DNA of 64,000 nt, taken from Methylovirgula sp963708155. Its GTDB lineage: Bacteria > Pseudomonadota > Alphaproteobacteria > Rhizobiales > Beijerinckiaceae. Positions within the stretch are counted from its first letter, which is position 1; every line of letters begins with the position of its first letter. Below the pieces are notes generated by a model, which saw only the letters and a list, made by a program, of their open reading frames with translations, was not told the origin of the DNA and made no database searches. The stretch is taken from the NCBI GenBank assembly GCA_963708155.1, contig OY970183.1:1550001-1614000 (forward strand), read 5' to 3'. Below, piece after piece: positions 28,311-37,476 of the stretch. The position numbers and the translations under genes were made by a program.

Positions 28311-29339
28311 TCACTTCTCAGTCAGCTTCAGTTCGATGCGGCGGTTCTTGGCGTAGGCCTCGTCGCTGTCGCCGGGATCGATCGGCTGGAATTCGCCGAA
28401 GGCTGCGGCGACAAGCCGGTCGGCCGGTACGCCCTTGCTGATGAGATATTGCACGACGGCGATGGCGCGGGCGGCGGAGAGATCCCAGTTCGAATGAAAC
28501 TCGCTCGATTGCATCGGCCGCTTGTCGGTATGGCCGTCGACGCGCAGAACCCAGGGGATTTCCGCCGGAATTTCCTTGTTCAGCTCGACGACGGCATCCG
28601 CCAGCTTGTCGAGTTCCGTCTTGCCCTCGGGATTTAATTGCGCCTTGCCGGTGTCGAACAGAACTTCGGATTGGAAGACGAAACGGTCGCCGACCGTGCG
28701 GATGTCCGGCCGGTCGCCGAGAATTTGACGCAGCCGGCCGAAGAAATCGGAGCGGTAGCGCGCAAGCTCCTGCACCTTCTGCGCCAGCGCGATGTTGAGC
28801 CGCGAGCCGAGGTCGGCGATCTTCGCCTGCGATTCCTTATCGCGCGACTCGGAGGCAGAGAGCGCATCGTCGAGCGCCGCGAGCTGCCGGCGCAACGCGC
28901 CGATCTGCTGATTGAGGATGTCGATCTGCGCCAAAGCCTGCGCGGAAATCTGTTTTTCGCTCGCGAGCTGCTGCTCGGCTGCGGTGAGACGTTGATCGGC
29001 GCTGCCGGCGCCGGCGCCCGCAGCGGAAATCGCGCCCTGCAATTCGCCGTTCTTCTTCTTTTCCGCATCGAGCGTCGCCGCCAGCGAGGCAATCGTGCTT
29101 TGCGCGTCGGCCCGGTTCGTCTGCGCCAAGGCAAGCTGCGCGGTCAATTCGGCGATCTGCTTGTTGAGCTTGTTAAGCACCGTATCCTTGCCCGAGACTT
29201 CGCGGGCGAGGAAGAATTGCGCCAGCATGAAGACGGACAGCAAAAACGTAATGACGAGCAGCATCGTCGTGAGCGCATCGACGAAGCCCGGCCAGTAATC
29301 GATCGGGCGCTGCGCACGCCGCGCGCGGGCGAGCGGCAT
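28311..29339 (-). CDS. OmpA/MotB-domain peptidoglycan-binding inner-membrane protein
   Basis: The 342-residue protein has a short cytosolic N terminus (RPIDYWPGFVDALTTML) leading into one transmembrane helix, as in MotB/TolR/ExbD. A long coiled coil of about 120 residues follows, then a C-terminal OmpA-like domain: VFQSEVLFDTGKAQLNPEGK, VDGHTDKRP, NWDLSAARAIAVVQYL and KNRRIELKLTE. It overlaps the MotA/ExbB-like gene by one base (TGATG), so the two form a coupled stator-like pair. This pair occurs outside flagellar loci in alphaproteobacteria; its job is not defined. A conserved Asp in the helix entry (FVDAL) could carry protons. Confidence 0.88.
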   Translation of the reverse strand: MPLARARRAQRPIDYWPGFVDALTTMLLVITFLLSVFMLAQFFLAREVSGKDTVLNKLNKQIAELTAQLALAQTNRADAQSTIASLAATLDAEKKKNGELQGAISAAGAGAGSADQRLTAAEQQLASEKQISAQALAQIDILNQQIGALRRQLAALDDALSASESRDKESQAKIADLGSRLNIALAQKVQELARYRSDFFGRLRQILGDRPDIRTVGDRFVFQSEVLFDTGKAQLNPEGKTELDKLADAVVELNKEIPAEIPWVLRVDGHTDKRPMQSSEFHSNWDLSAARAIAVVQYLISKGVPADRLVAAAFGEFQPIDPGDSDEAYAKNRRIELKLTEK

Positions 29340-30313
29340 CAGCGGCGCTCCGCTTCGCTGGCGATCTGCTTGAGCACGTCTTTCACTTCGTTGTTCTGCG
29401 CCGCCTGTGCCTCGACCCAGTCACGGATCATCTGCTGCTCAGCGCGCATATGCTGCACGAGGCTTTGGATTCCTTCGGCGAGATTGGCGACGGCGATGGA
29501 GGTCGCGCGCGCCTGAGTCTGATCGACGGTCGCGGCGATCTTGTCGAGCGCGGCGCGCAGATCCTGCGGCACGGCGGTGGCAGCCTGGGGTTCGAGCGGA
29601 ACGTCGGCCGCGGTGCGCGCGGTGAGATTGTCTTCGAGTTCGTTGTAGAAGCGGTTTTGCGCCTGGCCTGCCTGCAGATCAAGAAAGCCGAGCACGAGCG
29701 AGCCGGCGAGGCCGAAGAGCGAGGAGGTGAAGGAGATGCTCATGCCGGACAGCGGCCGGGCGAGATTGTTCTTGAGATCGTCGAACATCACCGCCGCGTC
29801 GCCGCCGCTTTGCAGCGAATTGAGGATGCCGCCGATCGAGCCGACCGTCGTCAAGAGGCCCCAGAACGTGCCGAGCAGGCCGAGGAAGATCAAAAGTCCG
29901 GTAAGATAGCGCGAGGTATCGCGCGCCTCGTCGAGCCGCGTGCCGATCGAATCGAGCACTGCGCGCAGGGTCAGCGTCGGCAGCGCCGCCTCGTTGACCG
30001 GGCGTCCGGAGAGGAGCGTGGCGATCGGCGCGAGCAGTATCGGCTGGGCGACCTCGTTCTCAAGTCCGCGCGGCAGCGCGTTGACCCAGCGCACTTCGCG
30101 GAACAGGCGGATCACCTGCCGCAGCGCCAGCACGATGCCGATGAAGAGCACGAAGAAGATGAGGCTGTTGAGGGCAGGATTGCCTTTGAAGTCCTTGGCG
30201 ATCTGCTCGTTCAGGATCAGCGCGAGGAAGCCGACGAGGATAAGAAACACCACCATGCGGACGAGATAGATGCGCGGCGACGATAATTTGTAAGGATCAA
30301 TCTCGACCGCCAT
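29339..30313 (-). CDS. MotA/TolQ/ExbB-like proton-channel protein
   Basis: The 324-residue membrane protein has two N-terminal helices (VRMVVFLILVGFLALILNEQ and LIFFVLFIGIVLALRQVIRL). A cytosolic loop precedes two more helices carrying the MotA/TolQ/ExbB signature, TGLLIFLGLLGTFWGLLTTV and MSISFTSSLFGLAGSLVLGF. A helical C-terminal tail of about 100 residues follows (DLRAALDKIAATVDQTQARA). With the downstream OmpA/MotB-like protein it probably forms a proton-driven unit spanning to peptidoglycan. It is not part of a flagellar or tol-pal cluster here. Confidence 0.87.
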   Translation of the reverse strand: MAVEIDPYKLSSPRIYLVRMVVFLILVGFLALILNEQIAKDFKGNPALNSLIFFVLFIGIVLALRQVIRLFREVRWVNALPRGLENEVAQPILLAPIATLLSGRPVNEAALPTLTLRAVLDSIGTRLDEARDTSRYLTGLLIFLGLLGTFWGLLTTVGSIGGILNSLQSGGDAAVMFDDLKNNLARPLSGMSISFTSSLFGLAGSLVLGFLDLQAGQAQNRFYNELEDNLTARTAADVPLEPQAATAVPQDLRAALDKIAATVDQTQARATSIAVANLAEGIQSLVQHMRAEQQMIRDWVEAQAAQNNEVKDVLKQIASEAERR

Positions 30314-30433
30314 CGGATGCGCTCCGCCTTCGCTTCCCCGCCAAATCTTTGCGCCTGTCTAGCATAGATAGGCTGGGAGCGGGATGCCAAAAAATGGCGT
30401 CGCCGCGTGGTGCGGAGCCTGGCTTCCCTGGCG

Positions 30434-31225
30434 TCACTTCGCCTCGCGCAGCAGCGTCAGCAATTGCGCATGGATGGTCTCGTTGCCGGCACAGATCGAA
30501 CCGGTGCCGAGAATGTCCGCGCCGCCGTCGGCGTCGGTGACGAAACCGCCGGCTTCCCGGATAATTAACATTCCCGCCGCCACGTCCCAGGGTTTTAGGC
30601 CGCGCTCCCAGAAGCCGTCGTAGGAGCCTTGCGCGACAAAGCAGAGATCGAGCGCCGCTGCGCCGAGCCGGCGCAGATTTGAGGCGCGGGCCATGACGGC
30701 GGCGAATTCCGCCTGAAAGCCTTCATGCCCTTTCTTGCCGAGATGCGGGATGCCGCAGCCGATGAGCGCGTTGGAAAAATCGCGCCGCGCCGCGACGCGC
30801 AGGCGACGGTTGTTGTGATAAGCGCCCTGGCCTTTCTCGGCGATATACATGTCGTCGGTGGCGGGGTTGTAGACGAGGCCGGCGACCATCTGGCCCTCGC
30901 GCGCAAGGCCGATGGAAATGGCGAAGATCGGCAGGCCGTGAAGGAAATTGGTCGTGCCGTCGAGCGGATCGATATACCAGGTATGGGTCTTGTCGGCGCC
31001 CTCGACGATCCCCGATTCCTCCAGCACGAACCCATAGCCCGGCCGCGCCTTGGAGAGTTCGTCGAAAAGGGTTTTCTCGGATTTCCGGTCGGCGGCGGAG
31101 ACGAAATCGCCCGGCCCCTTGATCGAAACCTGAAGGTTCTCGACTTCGCCGAGATCGCGCTTCAGGCCGCGCCCGGCTTTCAGCGCCGCGGCGGTCATGA
31201 CATTCATCAGGGCGGAACGGATCAT
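30434..31225 (-). CDS. suhB: Inositol-1-monophosphatase family protein SuhB
   Basis: The 263-residue protein has the metal and phosphate motifs of the family: VLEESG, then WYIDPLDGTTNFLHGLPIFA and GSYDGFWERGLKPWDVAAGM. SuhB dephosphorylates inositol monophosphate in vitro and in many bacteria also joins the rRNA antitermination complex. It begins MIRSALMNVMTAAALKAGRG at ATG 31225. Neighbours do not clarify the role. Confidence 0.93.
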   Translation of the reverse strand: MIRSALMNVMTAAALKAGRGLKRDLGEVENLQVSIKGPGDFVSAADRKSEKTLFDELSKARPGYGFVLEESGIVEGADKTHTWYIDPLDGTTNFLHGLPIFAISIGLAREGQMVAGLVYNPATDDMYIAEKGQGAYHNNRRLRVAARRDFSNALIGCGIPHLGKKGHEGFQAEFAAVMARASNLRRLGAAALDLCFVAQGSYDGFWERGLKPWDVAAGMLIIREAGGFVTDADGGADILGTGSICAGNETIHAQLLTLLREAK

Positions 31226-31284
31226 TACAAACTCTGGGTGGGGGAACGCGCAGCATCTGCCCCGCTTGCCCCGCGCGCGTCAAG

Positions 31285-31699
31285 CTAAACCCCACCCATC
31301 TTGCAGATGAGCGCCCATTCCGCCTCGCTCACCGGCTGCACGGAGAGGCGCGAATTGTTGACGAGCACCATGTCCTTCAGGCGCGGCTCGGCCTTGATCG
31401 CCTCTAACGTGACGGGATGTTTCAGCGGCTTCAAGGCGCGCACATCGACCATGCCGAATTTGCCGCTTTCGTCGCGTCGGGTCGGGATAATAAGGCTTGA
31501 TGATCGTCACGATGCCGACGATCTCCTTGCCCTCGTTGGAATGATAGAAGAAGGCTTCTTCGCCGACCTTCATCGCCATCAGATTGAGCTTGGCGCTGTG
31601 GTTGCGCACGCCGTTCCAGAAAGTGCCTTTGGCGCCGGCGTCGACCTGCTGCTGCCAGGACCAGCTTGAGGGTTCGCTCTTCAACAGCCAATGCGCCAT
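31285..31699 (-). CDS. EVE-domain protein, frameshifted
   Basis: The protein begins MAHWLLKSEPSSWSWQQQVD at ATG 31699, followed by FWNGVRNHSAKLNLMAMKVG and EEAFFYHSNEGKEIVGIV. This is the EVE fold, a PUA-like domain that binds modified bases in DNA or RNA. Near 31475-31480 the frame breaks after YYPDPT and resumes as DESGKFGMVDVRALKPLKHP, ending ALICKMGGV at 31285; either one base is inserted or two are missing. Repaired length is about 137 residues, standard for a stand-alone EVE protein. It lies seven bases downstream of gpsA. Confidence 0.87.
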
Positions 31700-31706
31700 G
31701 CGTTCT

Positions 31707-32725
31707 TCATCCTTCGTTGGAAAGCGCCTGCGCCAGTTCCGATTTCGCCGGCCGCGCCAGCAGCGCTTCGATCGCGGCGTCGATGCCGATGCGCTCGGCC
31801 AGCACCGCATCGACGGCCTCGCTGATCGGCAGGTCGATCGCTTTGCGATGCGCCAGATCGACGAGCACGCCGGCGGTGAAAACGCCCTCGGTCGTGTGGC
31901 CCTCGGCGCGCGCGGCGGCGATGTCCTTGCCGCGCCCGAGCGCGAAGCCGAAGGAGAAATTGCGCGATTGGCCGGAGGTGCAGGTGAGCACCAGATCGCC
32001 AAGGCCCGAGAGGCCGGCGAGCGTGGAAACTTCGGCGCCATAGGCGCGGCCGAAGCGCGAGAGTTCGGCAAAGCCGCGCGCGATCAGCGCCGCGCCAGCA
32101 CTGGCGCCGAGCCCGCGTCCGGCGGCGATGCCGCTGGCGATGGCGAGCACGTTCTTCGCCGCGCCGCCGATCTCGACGCCGCGGATGTCGCGCGAATGAT
32201 AGAGCCGGAACCAGGGCGTCGCGAGCGTGCGCGCAAGTTCCGCCGCTTCCTCTTCGCTGCGCGCGGCGAGCGTCACCGCCGTCGGCAAGCCTTTCGCGAC
32301 ATCGTCGGCGAAGCTCGGGCCGGACAGCACGGCGACCGGATTCGCCGGCAGGACTTCGCCGACCACCTCGCTCAGGAAAAGTCCGCTCGTCCGCTCGATG
32401 CCTTTGGCGCAGATCACCAGCGGTACGCGGGGGTCAACAAGACCGGCGAGCGCAGAGAGGTCTGGCGCACCGCCTGCGCCGGCACGGCGAGAAAGATGAC
32501 CTCAGCGCCGGCGACATCGGCAAGCGCGGCGGTCGGGACGAGATTGGCCGGCAACGGAACGCCGGGCAGGCGCCGCGCATTAACGCCCGTCGCCGTCATC
32601 TCGATCGCGTGGTTCGGGTCGTGCGCCCAGAGATGGACCTTGGCCGCGTTGCGCGCGGCGAGATTGGCGAGCGCCGTGCCCCAGGCCCCGGCGCCAAGCA
32701 CGGCAATATGGGTGTAGCGTGCCAT
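31707..32725 (-). CDS. gpsA: Glycerol-3-phosphate dehydrogenase [NAD(P)+], frameshifted
   Basis: GpsA supplies sn-glycerol-3-phosphate for phospholipid synthesis. The start MARYTHIAVLGAGAWGTALA (ATG 32725) carries the NAD-binding GAGAWG motif, and VIFLAVPAQAVRQT follows. One C seems to be missing near 32459-32461, after which LSALAGLVDPRVPLVICAKG continues in another frame. LSGPSFADDVAKG, GGAAKNVLAIASGIAAGRGL and LAGLSGLGDLVLTCTSGQSR are characteristic. Repaired length is about 339 residues. Because tsaD is also shifted, its tail appears fused to this start; that is an artefact. Confidence 0.94.
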
Positions 32726-32736
32726 TTCGTTCCGCT

Positions 32737-33796
32737 TCAGGCTTTGCCGTGATGCAGGCTTTCGGCCTCGCTGTCGAGCGGCCAGCGCGGCCGCGCGGCG
32801 AAGGTCATGTCGTCGCTGAGGCCGAGCCGCAACCGCTCGATGCCCGCCCAGGCGATCATCGCGCCATTGTCGGTGCAAAGCGCAGTCGGCGGCACGACCA
32901 GCCGCAGGCCGCTTTCGCTGCAAAAGCGCATCAGCGCGCGGCGGATGGCGGAATTGGCGGCGACGCCGCCGGCGACGACCATCGCCTGGCAGGGGCCGAT
33001 TCTTTCGCCGAAGACGCCGCACGCCGGCGCGCAGGCGGTCGACGAGCGTATCGACGACGGCGGCCTGAAACGAGGCGCAGAGATCGGCGACGGCGCTCGG
33101 GTTGAGCGGGGCGATCTTCTCGGCCTCCAGCCGCACCGCGGTCTTGAGCCCGGAAAAGGAGAAATCCGGCTTCGGGCGGCCGAGCATCGGACGGGGAAAC
33201 TCGAAGCGCGCCGCGTCGCCCTTCAGGGCTTCGCGCTCCACTTGCGGGCCGCCGGGATAGGGCAGGCCGAGCATTTTGGCGACCTTGTCGAAGGCCTCGC
33301 CGACGGCATCGTCGACGGTGGCGCCGAGCCGCACATAATCGCCGACGCCGCGCACCGCGACGAGCTGGGTATGGCCGCCGGAGACGAGCAGCAGGAGATA
33401 GGGAAAATCGAGGCCGCCGGCGAGCCGCGGGGTCAGCGCATGGGCTTCGAGGTGGTTGACCGCGATAAAGGGTTTGCGCGCCGCGAGCGCGAGGGCCTTG
33501 CCCTCGGTCAGCCCGATGATGACCCCGCCGATCAGGCCGGGGCCGGCCGCGGCGGCGATGCCGTCGAGATCGCCAAGCTCGACCTTGGCCGTTTCGAGCG
33601 CCCGCTGGATCAGGCGATCGAGCACCTCGATATGGGCGCGGGCGGCGATTTCCGGCACCACGCCGCCATAGGCCTGGTGTTCGGCGATCTGGCTGAACAC
33701 TTCATTGGCGAGGATTTCCCCGCCGCCCTCGGGCTTCAGCGCGACAACAGCCGCCGCCGTTTCGTCGCAGGTGGTTTCGATACCCAGAAAACGCAT
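32737..33796 (-). CDS. tsaD: tRNA N6-threonylcarbamoyltransferase TsaD, frameshifted
   Basis: TsaD transfers threonylcarbamoyl to A37 of ANN-decoding tRNAs. The start MRFLGIETTCDETAAAVV (ATG 33796) is typical; an upstream TTG is less likely. The metal region reads QIAEHQAYGGVVPEIAARAH, then LLLLVSGGHTQLVAVRGVGD and KPDFSFSGLKTAVRLE. Near 33013 one extra base shifts the frame; the protein resumes FGERIGPCQAMVVAGGVAAN and PPTALCTDNGAMIAWAGIER, ending SLHHGKA at 32737. Repaired length is about 353 residues. It is divergent from hemC. Confidence 0.95.
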
Positions 33797-33928
33797 GAAA
33801 CATCTCAATGGCTTGGGGAAAACTGGCCTTGGCCGCGACGCTGCCGTAAAGGGATAGTATCGAAAGGCTTCCCGCTAAAGCCCCCGGCTCACGGCGCGGC
33901 CTGCTTTTAGTGCAAAACATGCCTCCAG

Positions 33929-33960
33929 TGCGAAAAAGCTCGTGAACGCTTTTCCGCACC
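33929..33960. repeat. Hairpin in the tsaD/hemC divergent region
   Basis: GTGCGAAAAAGC and GCTTTTCCGCAC form a 12-base stem with one mismatch around an eight-base loop. It lies between divergent genes, so it is not a simple terminator. It may be a dispersed palindromic element or a regulator site. I see no second copy in this window. Confidence 0.45.
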
Positions 33961-33996
33961 CCACTCTCGTCAACGATAACCCCAGATCATGAGGGA

Positions 33997-34950
33997 TTGG
34001 CAATTCCTGGTTCTTCAGCGGCAGGCGCCCTCCCGGCGCGATTGAGAATCGGCACCCGCGGCAGCCCCCTGGCGCTGGCGCAGGCCGAACAAGTGAAACA
34101 AAGGCTGGCCGAGGCGCATGGTGCGCAGGCGCCGGAGCTTGAGATCGTCGTCATCAAAACGAGCGGCGATCTCATTCAGGATCGCGCGCTGGCCGAGGCG
34201 GGCGGCAAGGGGCTTTTCACCAAGGAACTCGACAGCGCGCTGGAGCGCGGCGACATCGATCTCGCCGTCCATTCGGCCAAGGATCTGCCGACCTTTCTGC
34301 CGCAGGGCCTCGAAATTTCCGGCTATCTGCCGCGCGAGGATGTGCGCGATGCGTGGGTTTCGGCGAAGGCGGACGACCCCCGCGCGTTGCCGCCCGGCAG
34401 TGTCGTCGGCACGGCGTCCCTGCGGCGCAGCGCCCAGTTGTTGCGGTTGCGGCCAGACCTCGCAATTTCGCTCCTGCGCGGCAATGTCGAGACACGCTTG
34501 GCGAAACTCGCGCGCGGTGAGATCGATGCGACGATCCTCGCCGTCGCCGGGCTGAAACGCCTTGGGCTTACCGATCGGGCGACGCGGCTGCTCGACGCCA
34601 CTGATTTCATCCCTGCGGTCGGCCAGGGCGCGATCGCCATGACCGCGCGGCGCGACGATGCGCCGGTCGCCGCGGCGCTGCGGCCGATCCTCGATTGGGC
34701 GACGGGCGTGGCGCTGGCCTGCGAACGCGCGCTGCTGCAAGTGCTCGACGGCTCCTGCCGCACGCCAATTGGCGGTCATGCGTGGCTCGCAGGCGACCAG
34801 TTGCATCTGCGCGCCATCATCCTGCGTCCGGACGGGTCGGAATTCTTTGCGACCGAGATCAGCGGGCCGCACGCGGAGGCCATCAACCTCGGCGAAAAGG
34901 CGGCACGCGAGCTTCTTGCACGGGCGCCTCCCGGCTTTCTGGCGGGCTGA
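33997..34950 (+). CDS. hemC: Porphobilinogen deaminase
   Basis: HemC polymerises four porphobilinogens into hydroxymethylbilane in haem, cobalamin and chlorophyll-type pathways. The protein shows LRIGTRGSPLALAQAEQVKQ, then GGKGLFTKELDSALERGDID, VHSAKDLPTFLPQGL, GTASLRRSAQLL and AVGQGAIAM. The dipyrromethane cofactor cysteine is in VLDGSCRTPIGGHAW. The chosen start is TTG 33997, preceded by GAGGG; an internal TTG just before RLRIGTRG is an alternative. Length is 317 residues. It is followed three bases later by hemD. Confidence 0.94.
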   Translation: MAIPGSSAAGALPARLRIGTRGSPLALAQAEQVKQRLAEAHGAQAPELEIVVIKTSGDLIQDRALAEAGGKGLFTKELDSALERGDIDLAVHSAKDLPTFLPQGLEISGYLPREDVRDAWVSAKADDPRALPPGSVVGTASLRRSAQLLRLRPDLAISLLRGNVETRLAKLARGEIDATILAVAGLKRLGLTDRATRLLDATDFIPAVGQGAIAMTARRDDAPVAAALRPILDWATGVALACERALLQVLDGSCRTPIGGHAWLAGDQLHLRAIILRPDGSEFFATEISGPHAEAINLGEKAARELLARAPPGFLAG

Positions 34951-34952
34951 AT

Positions 34953-35663
34953 ATGCTGGTTCTTGTCACCCGCCCAGCGGAGCAAGCTCTGGAGACATTG
35001 GTGAAGCTCGCCGCGCGCGGCCATGAGGCCGTGCTGTCGCCCGTCACCGCCATTGTGGCGCGTGACGCGCATTGGCCCCCGGGCACGATCGACGTTCTTG
35101 TCGCGACAAGCGCACGCGCCTTCGAGGCCTTGCGGCTCGATCCCGAATTTCCGACGCCAGAGACAAAGCGTCTGCTGTCTTTGTTTCTCGTCGGGCAGAG
35201 GACGCTGGACGCGGCGCGGACCGCAGGTTTTACCGGACCGGCGCTCGTTGCCGCCGATGTGAAGGAACTGGCGCCGAAGCTCATCGCGCATTTGCGCTCC
35301 ACCAGCACGGCCCTTTATCTCGCCGGGCGCGAACGCAAGCCTGATCTCGAAACCACCTGCGTTTCGGCTGGATTCAAACTTGCCCTTCTTGAGACCTATG
35401 ACGCCGAGGCGGCGGCGTCGCTGAGCGAGGAGGCTCTTGTCGCGCTCGATGCGCGTGCCGTCGATGCAGTTCTGCACTATTCGCAGCGGAGCGCGGCGAT
35501 CTTTCTGGAACTGCTGGAAGTTGCGGGCTTCGATCCGGCGGCGCTGCGCCATATGGCGATTTCCGAGGACGCGGCGGCGCCGTTGCGTGAATTGGGGTTG
35601 CCTCATATTGAGATCGCCGGACATCCGGACGAAGATTCTCTGCTGGCGCTGCTCGCGGGCTGA
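34953..35663 (+). CDS. hemD: Uroporphyrinogen-III synthase
   Basis: HemD closes hydroxymethylbilane with ring-D inversion. The 236-residue protein starts MLVLVTRPAEQALETLVKLA at ATG 34953, two bases after the hemC stop. HemD is poorly conserved, but LVTRP at the start, DVLVATSARAFEALR and the late HYSQRSAAIFLELLE fit the family, as does position after hemC. No fused domain is present. Confidence 0.9.
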   Translation: MLVLVTRPAEQALETLVKLAARGHEAVLSPVTAIVARDAHWPPGTIDVLVATSARAFEALRLDPEFPTPETKRLLSLFLVGQRTLDAARTAGFTGPALVAADVKELAPKLIAHLRSTSTALYLAGRERKPDLETTCVSAGFKLALLETYDAEAAASLSEEALVALDARAVDAVLHYSQRSAAIFLELLEVAGFDPAALRHMAISEDAAAPLRELGLPHIEIAGHPDEDSLLALLAG

Positions 35664-35783
35664 GGTTGCCTGAACAAATATCTTACAAACCCGCCGGTTT
35701 TCAGATGACACATCGGTGATAAGTATCCCCGCGCTGGCGTGATAAAAGCCACGCAAGCCCTCGGGATTTTCCAGGCGTTGCGA

Positions 35784-36602
35784 ATGACAGAAATACTGGC
35801 TCAACGGGAAGAAACGTCACAGGCGCAAGCGCCGCTGCCGCAGGCGGCTGTCGGCCCGGCGGCGCTCGAGGTCACAGGCGTCACGCATTTTTACGGCAAG
35901 CGCAAAGCCCTCGACAATGTCTCCTTCACGGTGGCGCCAGGCAGTTTCACCGTCCTGCTGGGGCTTAACGGCGCCGGCAAGAGCACGCTGTTTTCGTTGG
36001 TCACGCGGCTCTATGTGACGCGCACCGGCGCGATCAGGATTTTTGGCTATGATGTCGTGCGTCAAAGCGGCCAGGCGCTGCGCCGGCTCGGCGTGGTCTT
36101 TCAGGCCCGCACGCTCGATCTCGAACTGACCGTCACGCAAAATCTCATCTATCACGCCGCGCTGCACGGGATCGGCCCGTTCGAGGCCAAGCGTCGTATC
36201 GCCGATGTGCTGGCGCGCGCGGGGCTCGCCGACCGCGCCAAGGAAAAGGTGCGCAATCTCTCCGGCGGCTATATCCGCCGTGTCGAGATCGCCCGCGCCT
36301 TTCTGCATCATCCGCAATTGCTGCTGCTCGACGAAGCGACTGTCGGCCTCGACATCAAGGCGCGCGCCGACATCATCGCGCAGGTGCGCAGCCTCGTCGC
36401 GGACGCTGGTCTCGGCGTGCTCTGGACGACGCATCTGATCGATGAGATCGCGCCGACCGATTCGGTCGTTGTCCTGCATCAGGGCAAGGTGCTCGAAAAG
36501 GGTCTTGCGACGGAAATTCTGGCGCGCACCGGCGCACCCGACATGCGTGCCGCCTTCGTGAAAATCACTGGCGCCGACCTGAGCCAGGGAGATGCGCCGT
36601 GA
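35784..36602 (+). CDS. ABC transporter ATP-binding protein, ABC-2/NatA type (PQQ-alcohol-dehydrogenase-associated-like)
   Basis: The ATPase has Walker A LLGLNGAGKSTLFSLVTRLY, signature NLSGGYIRRVEIARAFLHHP, Walker B LLLLDEATVGLDIKARAD and H-loop LWTTHLIDEI. From ATG 35784 it has 272 residues; an in-frame GTG at 35739 would add 15. The asparagine-containing Walker A and GGYIRR signature recall the ATPases found with PQQ-dependent alcohol dehydrogenase systems and the LutE protein of methylotroph lanthanide clusters, from memory. It overlaps the permease gene by four bases. No alcohol dehydrogenase gene is in the window. Confidence 0.85.
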   Translation: MTEILAQREETSQAQAPLPQAAVGPAALEVTGVTHFYGKRKALDNVSFTVAPGSFTVLLGLNGAGKSTLFSLVTRLYVTRTGAIRIFGYDVVRQSGQALRRLGVVFQARTLDLELTVTQNLIYHAALHGIGPFEAKRRIADVLARAGLADRAKEKVRNLSGGYIRRVEIARAFLHHPQLLLLDEATVGLDIKARADIIAQVRSLVADAGLGVLWTTHLIDEIAPTDSVVVLHQGKVLEKGLATEILARTGAPDMRAAFVKITGADLSQGDAP

Positions 36603-37459
36603 CGAGCCTCGCGACAACGCCGGTGCAGCCGGAAGCGCGGCGCGGCTTCACGCCGGTGCAATATCTCATCTGCATGGGCGGCATCATCTGGCGCGAAGCT
36701 TTGCGCTTCGTCCATCAGCGCGGCCGCTTTGTTTCCGCGCTCGTGCGTCCGCTCGTCTGGCTCTTCATCTTCGCCGCCGGCTTCCGCTCGGTGCTCGGCG
36801 TGTCGATCATCCCGCCGTACCAGACCTACATTCTCTACGACGTCTATATCACGCCCGGGCTGATCGCGATGATCCAGCTCTTCAACGGCATGCAGTCCTC
36901 GCTGTCGATGGTCTACGATCGCGAGACGGGCAACATGCGCACGCTGCTGGTGAGCCCCTTTCCGCGCTGGTATCTGCTGACCTCGAAGCTGCTGGCCGGC
37001 ACGGCCGTGTCGATTCTTCAGGTCTACGCCTATCTGCTCATCGCTTATTTCTGGGGCATCGAGCCGGATTCGCTGTGGGGCTACATCGCCGTGCTGCCGG
37101 CGCTGCTGCTTTCGGGACTCATGCTGGGTGCGCTCGGTATGGCGCTGTCCTCCCTCGTGCGGCAATTGGAGAATTTCGCCGGGGTGATGAACTTCGTCAT
37201 CTTCCCGATGTTCTTTGCCTCGAGCGCGCTCTATCCGCTCTGGAAAGTGCAGGAAGGCTCGCCCTGGCTCGCCACCGTCTGCCAGCTCAATCCCTTCACC
37301 TATGCGGTGGAGTTGATCCGCTTCGCGCTCTATCTGCAAGTCGATTGGACGTCGCTCGCGGTCGTTTCGGGCTGTCTCGTCGTCTTCCTCGGCGCGGCGA
37401 TCCTCGCCTACGATCCCTCGCGCGGCATGTTGATCCGCCGCGGTGGAGCCGCCGAATGA
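36599..37459 (+). CDS. ABC-2 type permease
   Basis: The 286-residue protein has about six membrane helices (FVSALVRPLVWLFIFAAGFR, LLLSGLMLGALGMALSSLVR, FVIFPMFFASSALYPLW). It also has the ABC-2 family segment GNMRTLLVSPFPRWYLLTSK and ends NPFTYAVELIRFALYLQ. It is coupled to the ATPase by ATGA, so the pair is an exporter. Together they resemble the permease/ATPase pair beside PQQ-dependent alcohol dehydrogenases. The cargo is not known. Confidence 0.86.
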   Translation: MTSLATTPVQPEARRGFTPVQYLICMGGIIWREALRFVHQRGRFVSALVRPLVWLFIFAAGFRSVLGVSIIPPYQTYILYDVYITPGLIAMIQLFNGMQSSLSMVYDRETGNMRTLLVSPFPRWYLLTSKLLAGTAVSILQVYAYLLIAYFWGIEPDSLWGYIAVLPALLLSGLMLGALGMALSSLVRQLENFAGVMNFVIFPMFFASSALYPLWKVQEGSPWLATVCQLNPFTYAVELIRFALYLQVDWTSLAVVSGCLVVFLGAAILAYDPSRGMLIRRGGAAE

Positions 37460-37476
37460 ACGCCGCCGTCAAACAA

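Noticed and set aside
28021..28356. Plus-strand frame with AGQDSNLQPDRYERPALTIE
   Set aside because: This is the well-known spurious translation across the reverse strand of a tRNA gene.
28311..30313. Zorya defence system
   Set aside because: Only ZorA/ZorB-like proteins are present, without ZorC, ZorD or ZorE; neighbours are tRNA and suhB, so a defence call is not supported.
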